Part shown: positions 22,936 to 27,506 of the stretch, piece after piece
Layout: each line of letters opens with the position of its first letter
Numbering within the stretch: position 1 is the first letter of the stretch
IMG/VR virus record: IMGVR_UViG_3300030333_003542
Span: 1 to 27,506 of that record
Source: a virus
Length of the DNA: 27,506 bases
Strand: one strand, 5' to 3'
Notes under the pieces: model-generated
Databases searched by the model: none
What the model saw: the letters and a program-made list of their open reading frames with translations, nothing else
Told to the model about the DNA's origin: nothing
Position numbers and translations under genes: made by a program

Positions 22936-23571
22936 ATGACTACAAAGTCAAAAGGTAAACGCGCAAGTAAACCCGTAACTTTTAGTACTGAGCAAGTAGA
23001 GCTTGCCAATACCATTATAGACAAGGCCGCTGATCTGGCGACCGCGACTGTAGAATGGTTCACGGCATTGTTCTTAATGGGCGTCGTCCCTACCGCCATG
23101 CGCGGTGGTCAGAAAATAGGTGAGGCGATTAAGGAGCAAATCCTAATCCCTCGCTTGGTTTCTGAAACCGATGCCAAATTTGTCAAACGATTTCTGGAGG
23201 TTGGTTCTAAGACTGACTTAGAGATCGACGGCAGAACTCAGAAAAAGGAGCAGGTTTATAATACTCGGATCACTAAGCGATTGAATACTTTAACCAATGG
23301 TTATAGTGCTTGGTTGGCTAGTGAGCACTCAATGCACGAGCATGGAGACAAGCTCGTAAAAATGCAAGGGAATAATGCAGGCGTTGCATCTACTCCAGAA
23401 GCTAGAATCGACCATGCAGAGGCTCGTATAGCTCTCGCATTCGTCGACAAGCGGATGGCAGTGATTCGCAATAGGAGTTCCGAGAAACGTGACACTACAG
23501 ATATGCTCTGCCTCAAGCAGTATGAGGCCCTCGCTGAGTTACTGAAGGGTCACCGCGTGAAGTCCAAGTAA
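22936..23571 (+). CDS. Unknown protein, first gene of plus-strand operon, 211 aa
   Basis: 211 aa from ATG at 22936, which follows the strong Shine-Dalgarno AAGGAGG at 22920-22926; an in-frame ATG at 22849 lies inside the leader and has no ribosome-binding site. The protein is alpha-helical and basic: starts MTTKSKGKRASKPVTFSTEQ, contains a hydrophobic stretch EWFTALFLMGVVPTAM (not long or pure enough for a sure membrane segment), and later KDLEIDGRTQKKEQ-like charged helices. I do not recognise it. Being the first gene on the divergent side, it is probably expressed early and may act on DNA or on host functions (inference). Confidence 0.7.
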   Translation: MTTKSKGKRASKPVTFSTEQVELANTIIDKAADLATATVEWFTALFLMGVVPTAMRGGQKIGEAIKEQILIPRLVSETDAKFVKRFLEVGSKTDLEIDGRTQKKEQVYNTRITKRLNTLTNGYSAWLASEHSMHEHGDKLVKMQGNNAGVASTPEARIDHAEARIALAFVDKRMAVIRNRSSEKRDTTDMLCLKQYEALAELLKGHRVKSK

Positions 23572-23620
23572 GAGGATACTTACTTAGGTAAGTTCGATAG
23601 GGGTGACATGGATGTCCCCC
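23566..23620 (+). other. Two consecutive hairpins after the 211-aa gene
   Basis: AAGTAAG (23566-23572) and CTTACTT (23579-23585) form a perfect 7-bp stem over the stop codon. It is followed by GGGG-T-GACA (23600-23608) pairing with TGTC-CCCC (23613-23620) around a four-base loop with one bulge. Neither is followed by a T-run, so they look more like mRNA end protection or processing sites than terminators. Confidence 0.5.
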
Positions 23621-23655
23621 ACTTACTGTCAATTATCCGACCTATGGAGAATGAT

Positions 23656-23799
23656 ATGAAAGAAAAAGATATAAGTAAGAAACGGCGGGAGTCACGTAAA
23701 GCGAAACAATTCATGCGCGATACAATGATTCCTTTTAATACTCAACTATCTCTACCCTTCACGGAGCCTAAAGATGAGAAGACAAAGAGACGGAAGTAA
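23656..23799 (+). CDS. Small basic protein, 47 aa
   Basis: 47 aa from ATG at 23656, chosen because GGAG lies six bases before it; in-frame ATGs at 23608 and 23644 lack such a site. It starts MKEKDISKKRRESRKAKQFM and continues RDTMIPFNTQLSLPFTEPKD. The N-terminal half is strongly basic, the rest contains a hydrophobic proline-bearing stretch. The end overlaps the next gene by 26 bases. Function unknown. The part QLSLPF near the end looks like the QLxLF-type peptide that binds the beta sliding clamp, a weak resemblance worth noting. Confidence 0.55.
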   Translation: MKEKDISKKRRESRKAKQFMRDTMIPFNTQLSLPFTEPKDEKTKRRK

Positions 23800-23974
23800 C
23801 TGGATCAAAGTAATGTGGGTATCCATCATTATATTCGGTCTAGCAGCATATAGCTTTGTATCATCGCTTGACTTGATTGATACAGAGAATTCGGGAGAGT
23901 TCTGTAGTGAGATGGTGGAACTCTATACTTCAACTAATGGAGAGTATGGTTGGCCTAACTGCGACCATCTATGA
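23774..23974 (+). CDS. Single-pass membrane protein, 66 aa
   Basis: 66 aa with ATG at 23774 preceded by GGAG seven bases upstream. Basic N-terminus MRRQRDGSNWIK, then one hydrophobic helix (about residues 11-31, VMWVSIIIFGLAAYSFVSSL), then a polar acidic C-terminal part with two cysteines (FCSEMVELYTS, then WPNCDHL). The positive-inside rule predicts the N-terminus in the cytoplasm and the Cys-bearing tail outside. It overlaps the previous gene and is followed by a terminator-like hairpin. It could be a holin-type or host-membrane-acting protein, but no lysis gene is seen beside it. Confidence 0.65.
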   Translation: MRRQRDGSNWIKVMWVSIIIFGLAAYSFVSSLDLIDTENSGEFCSEMVELYTSTNGEYGWPNCDHL

Positions 23975-23978
23975 ACGT

Positions 23979-24000
23979 ATGCACAAGGATGTGCATTTTT
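23979..24000 (+). terminator. Terminator-like hairpin after the 66-aa membrane protein gene
   Basis: ATGCACA (23979-23985), loop AGGA and TGTGCAT (23990-23996) form a perfect 7-bp stem, followed by TTTT. It starts four bases after the stop codon. The stem is short and only moderately GC-rich, so read-through to the next gene is likely. Confidence 0.55.
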
Positions 24001-24014
24001 AACTGGAGATTATT

Positions 24015-24323
24015 ATGTTTTATACCGGAACATCGGGTTTTCAAATTACCTTCGATAATGGGTATTCAGTATCTGTTAAGTTCGCCCCGTTTATTGGCGA
24101 GAAAGTGGAAACACATAGCACTGCCGAAGTTGCAGTGCTTGCACCTAACGGTGACTTAATCCCTTGGAAAGATAGTCGTGATGAAGTTCAGAAGAGATGT
24201 AGTCCTTCTGATGTCGTCAAGTATATCAACTACGCTATGCACTTAGACCCTGATTACTCTGGCTGTCCGAAATGTAATCCGCATCACGTAGACCGTGAAT
24301 ATAACATTACTTGGGTAGATTAA
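24015..24323 (+). CDS. Unknown phage protein with CxxC-HH end, 102 aa
   Basis: 102 aa from ATG at 24015, with GGAGATT as ribosome-binding site. N-terminal half: TSGFQITFDNGYSVSVKF, then AEVAVLAPNGDLIPWKD, resembling a family of small phage proteins (GFQLTFENGYTVSVQF-type) that I recall from many tailed phages, with unknown role. Residues 57-75 (EVQKRCSPSDVVKYINYA) are helical. The C-terminus has C84-PK-C87-NP-H90-H91, a possible metal-binding knuckle that I do not associate with the usual family. It lies between two terminator-like hairpins, so it may be transcribed as a single-gene unit. Confidence 0.7.
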   Translation: MFYTGTSGFQITFDNGYSVSVKFAPFIGEKVETHSTAEVAVLAPNGDLIPWKDSRDEVQKRCSPSDVVKYINYAMHLDPDYSGCPKCNPHHVDREYNITWVD

Positions 24324-24339
24324 ATTCTAACCTTCCCCC

Positions 24340-24365
24340 AAAGCCTCACCATCTGGTGGGGCTTT
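24340..24365 (+). terminator. Terminator-like hairpin after the 102-aa gene
   Basis: AAAGCCTCACCA and TGGTGGGGCTTT pair over 11-12 positions with one wobble, around ATCT. The T-run is only the TTT at the end of the stem, but the A-stem-T shape is that of many phage intrinsic terminators. It lies 17 bases after the stop codon. Confidence 0.65.
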
Positions 24366-24381
24366 GATACCAGTTCCCACG

Positions 24382-24632
24382 CGGCGTGCTGCCTTAGTCT
24401 CCCAACTCTAAACGCTAGGTACGACCTTCCCTCAACACGTTCTGCTACATGTGAATTGCATTCACGAACAGCATGGATACCAGTTCCCGCTCGGCGTGCC
24501 GCCTTTGGGGGAAGGTTTTGTTTGGGGGAAGGTATTTAGGGGAAGGTAGTTAGGCTAACGTAGGTCTGCTTACTACTTGTGAATTGATTTCACATATAGG
24601 TGTTCCTACTGTTCCAAAACGGCGTGCTGCCT
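24382..24632 (+). repeat. Three copies of CGGCGTGCYGCCT
   Basis: The 13-base element occurs at 24382-24394, 24492-24504 (C instead of T at position 9) and 24620-24632, 110 and 128 bases apart. Copies 1 and 2 are preceded by ATACCAGTTCCC, copy 3 by a related CTACTGTTCC. The GC-rich element stands out against its AT-rich surroundings, and copies 1 and 2 have local dyads. Confidence 0.75.
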
Positions 24633-24650
24633 AAGTCATTGATATTACAG

Positions 24651-24684
24651 TAATGTTCTATACCCAAGATATATTGGAACATTA
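24651..24684. repeat. Inverted repeat TAATGTTC / GAACATTA
   Basis: Perfect 8-base arms at 24651-24658 and 24677-24684 can form a hairpin, with CCAA and TTGG as an inner stem. AATGTTCTATA recurs at about 24795, and GAACATTC occurs twice more at 24902 and 24918, so the half-site is spread over 270 bases. Confidence 0.6.
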
Positions 24685-24764
24685 GAATAGTACAATGTGG
24701 TTTCGTGCTGTTTAGTAGTATGAGTTGAGGGAAGGTTATTTCTAGTTAGGTCAGTATATGTAGG

Positions 24765-24832
24765 TATTGTTTATTATTATTATATTATTAATATAATGTT
24801 CTATAAATATAAATACAACAAGCCAATATATA
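24765..24832. other. AT-rich tract with dyad
   Basis: About 68 bases are almost free of G and C (ATT repeats, then ATTATATT-ATT-AATATAAT at 24779-24797, a perfect 8-base dyad). Such tracts melt easily and often mark the unwinding element of a replication origin. Confidence 0.6.
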
Positions 24833-25028
24833 AAGTTAGGGGAAGGTTTGTTCTCTAAGTAAACGTAAGAGACCCCTAACGTGCAGGTCTGTCATCAAAG
24901 GGAACATTCAAAAATCAGAACATTCGTTTTACATCAGGCACTTGCACGCCAACACCATAGAACAATATGGAACAATACACACCTAGTCACCTCCTAGCAC
25001 AATATGTAACCAAAAGTAGCAAAACTGC

Positions 25029-25057
25029 TTGCAAGTTGAACCGATTTGCGAGATAAT
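25029..25057 (+). promoter_or_regulatory. Candidate promoter of the 25194-27506 operon
   Basis: TTGCAA (25029-25034), a 17-base spacer and GATAAT (25052-25057). The predicted start near 25064 gives a leader of about 130 bases containing the hairpin at 25096-25129 and the third TGTGAA palindrome. It uses the same -35 sequence as the candidate behind the capsid gene. Confidence 0.5.
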
Positions 25058-25095
25058 TAGATAATGTTAGAGGAACACATTTTTCTAACTCACTT

Positions 25096-25129
25096 AAAGG
25101 TTTGCAGGTACATGAATTAGCGCACCTTT
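25096..25129 (+). promoter_or_regulatory. Leader hairpin AAAGGT / ACCTTT
   Basis: AAAGGT (25096-25101) and ACCTTT (25124-25129) enclose 22 bases, with a possible short inner GC pair. It lies in the presumed leader of the 94-aa gene, between promoter candidate and palindrome. The role is unknown. Confidence 0.4.
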
Positions 25130-25193
25130 AGGGAAATACATTATATGTGAATTGATTTCACATGTACCACACCGACCTATAGGAGATTGCATT

Positions 25194-25478
25194 ATGCAAC
25201 TTAAAGATATGTCAGCAGTAGATTGGGATGCTTTACGTTCCAGTGTATCAGCACAAACTGGTTCTCATCCAACCGACCCACCAACTTATCCACGAGCACG
25301 ACCCTACAATCACCAGTACGCAAGGCAGCGAATCATAGACGCTATTCACCGTGTCGCTATCAGGCACAAGATCGGATATGACGATATGCTAGAACAGTTT
25401 CTTCTATGTATGACAACAGAAGAGCTTGACAGGAACTGGAAGGAAATACGTAGTGTGTTAGCGGAACGTATCTCATAG
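25194..25478 (+). CDS. Unknown small protein, 94 aa
   Basis: 94 aa from ATG at 25194, chosen because AGGAG at 25181-25185 lies at the right distance; an in-frame ATG at 25152 lies inside the palindrome upstream and lacks a site. It starts MQLKDMSAVDWDALRSSVSA, has a Pro-rich loop (HPTDPPTYPRARPYNHQY), then two helices (ARQRIIDAIHRVAIRHKIGY and DRNWKEIRSVLAERIS). I do not recognise it. It opens a new operon after the repeat-rich region and is followed 13 bases later by an equally small helical protein. Confidence 0.65.
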   Translation: MQLKDMSAVDWDALRSSVSAQTGSHPTDPPTYPRARPYNHQYARQRIIDAIHRVAIRHKIGYDDMLEQFLLCMTTEELDRNWKEIRSVLAERIS

Positions 25479-25491
25479 CGAGGTAATCACT

Positions 25492-25737
25492 ATGGAAGAC
25501 GAGAATGTAAGAAAAGCCAAACTCGAATGGTTCAAGATCAAGAACCATTATGATGAGGCTGCGGACAAGTGTATCGAGTTGATGCTTAGTCCCAATGTAA
25601 CAAGTGAACAGCTTTCACAAGCAGCATCGGCTTTGCGCCGTATACGTGACGCTGTACTTGAGGCGCGTGATGAGATAGCTAGAGCATCACGTATTAGTAA
25701 CCCACCAGACTCAGAGGAGGATGTATCTAATGAGTGA
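25492..25737 (+). CDS. Unknown helical small protein, 81 aa
   Basis: 81 aa starting MEDENVRKAKLEWFKIKNHY. The pattern is of two or three amphipathic helices (YDEAADKCIELMLS and ALRRIRDAVLEARDEIARAS) and an acidic tail (DSEEDVSNE). The ATG has GAGGT upstream, and the last eight bases overlap the start of the phosphatase gene, so the two are probably coupled. A role as a small accessory or DNA-mimic-like protein cannot be told from sequence. No motif is recognised. Confidence 0.65.
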   Translation: MEDENVRKAKLEWFKIKNHYDEAADKCIELMLSPNVTSEQLSQAASALRRIRDAVLEARDEIARASRISNPPDSEEDVSNE

Positions 25738-26485
25738 TCGACCAAAGGAGATAATAGTCTGCGATATAGACGGCACTATAGCCGACCTGACTCACAGACT
25801 ACATTACATAAGAAACGATGACGGTACGAAGCGTGCCAAACCGGATTGGGATTCGTTCCACAATCGTTGTGGGGATGACAAGCCCAAGAAGCAAGTCATT
25901 CATGTGTTGCATGACTTGTATGACGTAGGCAGAGGAGAGGGATGGTATGGCAGCAGACGTACCGTTTACTTTATGTCGGGACGGAACGAGCGAGTGCGTC
26001 AGGAGACAGTAGATTGGTTAAAGAAACACGTTGTGTCACCTTCCATGATGAGGCAAGACGGCGAGCCGCATCTGTTCATGCGCTCCGAGGGCGACCGCAG
26101 AGATGACGTTACGGTTAAGCGAGAGATGTTTAAGAAGATCGGGCTGACACCGGACAATGTGGTAGCTGTGCTTGATGATCGGCAGGGAGTAGTTGATATG
26201 TGGAGGGAAGAGGGCTTCCTGTGTCTGCAAGTAGACGCATGGAAGGAAGCACCTCAGAAGCATCACCTTAGTATCTACAAACTTGATGACCTGACCACCC
26301 AAGAGCTTAAATTTCTGATCGGGCATGAACGTGAACAGTTCAATGCACAAACCGACCTGATGCTGAAATCTCTTTCGGATGCTGAGAGGAAGATAGAGGA
26401 ATTGATGGAAGATAGAAAGAAAGCCACAGCATGTTTTGAGAAGAGAATAAAAATACTAAGGGAGAAGAACGATGGAAATGATTAA
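25730..26485 (+). CDS. HAD-family phosphatase, polynucleotide kinase 3'-phosphatase-like
   Basis: 251 aa from ATG at 25730, placed eight bases after AGGAGG; the in-frame ATG at 25721 touches that site and is too close. HAD motifs are complete: D12-x-D14-G-T (nucleophile and acid), S83-G-R85, K130, and D149-D150-R151. Further signs of the T4 Pnkp C-terminal domain are YFMSGRNERVRQETVDWL, the LFMR of residues 115-118 and VVDMWREEGFLCLQV. The enzyme would remove 3'-phosphates at nicked DNA or RNA ends in repair or tRNA restoration. No kinase domain is attached. Residues about 200-250 form an unusual charged, coiled-coil-like tail (SDAERKIEELMEDRKKATAC). It overlaps the next gene by 14 bases. Confidence 0.85.
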   Translation: MSDRPKEIIVCDIDGTIADLTHRLHYIRNDDGTKRAKPDWDSFHNRCGDDKPKKQVIHVLHDLYDVGRGEGWYGSRRTVYFMSGRNERVRQETVDWLKKHVVSPSMMRQDGEPHLFMRSEGDRRDDVTVKREMFKKIGLTPDNVVAVLDDRQGVVDMWREEGFLCLQVDAWKEAPQKHHLSIYKLDDLTTQELKFLIGHEREQFNAQTDLMLKSLSDAERKIEELMEDRKKATACFEKRIKILREKNDGND

Positions 26486-26663
26486 CCTGATATTAGCAGC
26501 AAGTATAGCCACACAGGTTGTGGTACTTATATTACTGTATCGTACACATCGAGGACTAATATACACCGACATGATGATGATGGCGGTAATGAAAGAGAGT
26601 GCGCCGAAGATGTGGGCTGACTATGAGAAATGGGAAGCTAAAAGGCAGCACCGTGAGTTATAA
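26472..26663 (+). CDS. Single-pass membrane protein, 63 aa
   Basis: 63 aa from ATG at 26472 with GGGAG upstream. Residues about 4-23 are hydrophobic (INLILAASIATQVVVLILLY), followed at once by positive residues (RTHRGL), a Met-rich stretch (DMMMMAVMKES) and a charged C-terminal helix. The charge pattern puts the C-terminus in the cytoplasm. It overlaps the phosphatase gene by 14 bases and the next gene's GTG start by 11 bases. Unknown function; a small membrane anchor or lysis-related protein is possible. Confidence 0.65.
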   Translation: MEMINLILAASIATQVVVLILLYRTHRGLIYTDMMMMAVMKESAPKMWADYEKWEAKRQHREL

Positions 26664-26910
26664 GGATGGTTACTACCCCATTGGTATATGGGGAGGACAT
26701 AGATACGGAAGCGCAGCAGGGGTAAAGGCAACGTATTCGACAATACAGGAATGTATCTGTCATGTTGATCCTATCCTCATGGATGAAATATATGTAAAAG
26801 CTGACTGCCGTGAAGACGTTTGGTTCTTTAACAACTATATTTTTGACGATACCTATATGGGTAGATGGATAATGTATAGCGAGTTAAATAACGAAAAGTA
26901 TTACGGCTAA
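26653..26910 (+). CDS. Unknown protein, 85 aa
   Basis: The likely start is GTG at 26653, which overlaps the end of the membrane-protein gene; an ATG at 26599 in the same frame would add 18 residues but lies deep inside that gene. The product reads M(V)SYKDGYYPIGIWGGHRYG, then VKATYSTIQECICHVDPILM and a Trp/Tyr/Asp-rich end (EDVWFFNNYIFDDTYMGRWI). It has three Cys and many aromatic residues, which suggests a compact beta domain. I do not recognise a family. The choice of start is uncertain. Confidence 0.55.
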   Translation: MSYKDGYYPIGIWGGHRYGSAAGVKATYSTIQECICHVDPILMDEIYVKADCREDVWFFNNYIFDDTYMGRWIMYSELNNEKYYG

Positions 26911-26940
26911 ATTAAACCCGACCAATATAGGAGAAATACA

Positions 26941-27506
26941 ATGGGTAAAATTAGTACAGAAGAAAGCTATGCGTTAAGCATAGAAGACGTAGCCAATACT
27001 ATTGCCAATACAGGTACAGAAATAACGTATCTGGTAGAAGGACATATAGGTTCTGGTAAGTCCACCATACTCAAGATGTTAATGGCTATGCCTAAGTTCA
27101 AGGACACCCACGTAGGGTGCTACTTTGACTGTACGACTAAGGACATGGGTGACCTACTTATCCCTAACCTTCAGTCTATCGGAGATGATGGCATAGTGCG
27201 CTTTGCTCCGAACAGTGAGCTAGGCTTGCAGCATAAGAAGCCAGTGGTGCTTATGTTTGATGAGTTAGGTAAAGCTGTTCCACCAATTAGACGAGCAGCC
27301 AACCGAGTAGCGTTAGAGAAGAAGATAGGTGAGCATACATTACCGAAAGGTTCTGTTGTCTTTGCTACTACTAACCTAGGTGCAGAGAACATTGGTGATA
27401 TGCTCGAAGCACATAGCCGTGACAGGTATACACCAATACGTATGCGTAAAGCAGGTGCTGACGAATGGATAGAGAATTATGCTATACCTAACAACATTAG
27501 CCCTGC
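26941..27506 (+). CDS. AAA+ ATPase, MoxR/CobS-like, partial (3' end outside window)
   Basis: An ATG at 26941 with AGGAG upstream opens a frame that runs off the right edge after 188 codons. Walker A is EGHIGSGKST (residues 33-42), Walker B is VVLMFDELGK (102-111), sensor 1 is VFATTN (140-145) and an arginine-rich stretch (HSRDRYTPIRMRK) follows. The order matches the MoxR/dynein-related AAA+ group, which often works with a partner carrying a von Willebrand A domain, as in CobS-CobT or MoxR-type chelatases and remodelers. Phages of marine bacteria are known to carry such pairs; here the partner would lie beyond the window (inference). Confidence 0.8.
   Translation, partial: MGKISTEESYALSIEDVANTIANTGTEITYLVEGHIGSGKSTILKMLMAMPKFKDTHVGCYFDCTTKDMGDLLIPNLQSIGDDGIVRFAPNSELGLQHKKPVVLMFDELGKAVPPIRRAANRVALEKKIGEHTLPKGSVVFATTNLGAENIGDMLEAHSRDRYTPIRMRKAGADEWIENYAIPNNISP

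Larger units (their letters stand above)
24330..24848. repeat. Seven copies of GGGAAGGT
   Basis: GGGAAGGT with TTDGG-type left flank occurs five times on the plus strand (ending near 24516, 24533, 24547, 24736 and 24847) and twice on the minus strand (24330-24339 and 24424-24433). Pairs share longer matches: TTAGGGGAAGGT occurs at 24536 and 24836, and GTTGAGGGAAGGT occurs once on each strand. Three copies are clustered at spacings of 17 and 14 bases. Confidence 0.75.
24450..25162. repeat. Three copies of a TGTGAATTGATTTCACA palindrome
   Basis: The 17-base sequence is identical at 24578-24594 and 25146-25162 and slightly changed at 24450-24466 (TGTGAATTGCATTCACG). Each has 6-7-base inverted arms (TGTGAA and TTCACA). 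The third copy lies in the leader of the next operon, 32 bases before its start codon. Dimeric protein binding is the natural reading. Confidence 0.75.
24324..25193. other. Repeat-rich non-coding region (origin or control candidate)
   Basis: No gene is supported in these 870 bases; all frames are interrupted. They contain a terminator-like hairpin, three kinds of dispersed repeat, several dyads and an AT-rich tract, then a promoter candidate and a structured leader before the next operon. Such a mix of iterated sites and an easily melted tract is typical of replication origins or of complex control regions in phages (inference). Individual elements are listed separately. Confidence 0.7.

Noticed and set aside
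24578-24594. Classical CRP site (TGTGA-N6-TCACA)
   Set aside because: The spacer is seven bases, not six. A host CRP site is therefore not supported, although another dimeric regulator may bind.
24382-24632. CRISPR-like array from three similar 13-base repeats
   Set aside because: Only three short copies with unequal spacing of 110 and 128 bases, and the sequence between them is itself repeated. No cas-like gene is nearby.
27171-27392. Minus-strand 73-codon frame at the right edge
   Set aside because: It lies opposite the AAA+ ATPase, whose Walker motifs prove the plus-strand frame.

Overview
The window looks like part of a tailed double-stranded DNA phage genome, most likely of a lytic marine bacteriophage. 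A densely packed block on the minus strand carries packaging, head and tail genes. A looser block of small early or DNA-metabolism genes runs on the plus strand. Several small structural proteins (the VTGV-repeat protein, the 43-aa basic protein starting MKKRGLYDNIN, the structural protein starting MAYPTVSGPYGLKPIN) resemble proteins I recall from uncultured marine phage genomes; I could not check this by search. I see no integrase, repressor, tRNA or rRNA gene. Two adaptor-like proteins and the lack of a tape measure or tail tube favour a short-tailed (podovirus-like) virion, but both ends of the window are open, so this is an inference.

Layout. From 22472 down to 13979 (minus): small terminase, a Cys-rich zinc-ribbon protein, large terminase, portal, a 65-aa protein, a GroES-like co-chaperonin, a scaffold-like protein, a 148-aa protein, a head or decoration protein and the major capsid protein. 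A canonical intrinsic terminator follows at 13921-13945, with a candidate promoter next to it. From 13796 to 9300 come virion proteins, a cluster of small very basic proteins, a second zinc-ribbon protein and two adaptor-like proteins. From 9288 to 1 come tail-fibre or adhesin genes, including three paralogues built from 52-residue repeats in arrays of 7, 7+7 and 7+7. These probably fold as seven-bladed beta-propellers. Most neighbouring minus-strand genes overlap by 1-8 bases or lie within 20 bases of each other, which suggests translational coupling.

The divergent region 22473-22935 separates the two transcription units. It holds a good sigma70-type minus-strand promoter, two arrays of 10-bp phased A-rich repeats, a 27-bp palindrome, a G-quadruplex motif, a stable hairpin and a hairpin over the ribosome-binding site of the first plus-strand gene. 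On the plus strand follow an unknown 211-aa protein, several small proteins (two with one membrane segment), a HAD phosphatase like the 3'-phosphatase half of polynucleotide kinase, and the start of a MoxR/CobS-like AAA+ ATPase that runs off the right edge.

A second non-coding region, 24324-25193, is rich in repeats: three copies of a CGGCGTGCYGCCT element, three copies of a TGTGAATTGATTTCACA-type palindrome, seven copies of a GGGAAGGT element, GAACATT-type dyads and an AT-rich tract. It ends in a promoter candidate with a structured leader. This region and the divergent region are the best candidates in the window for undescribed origin or control elements.
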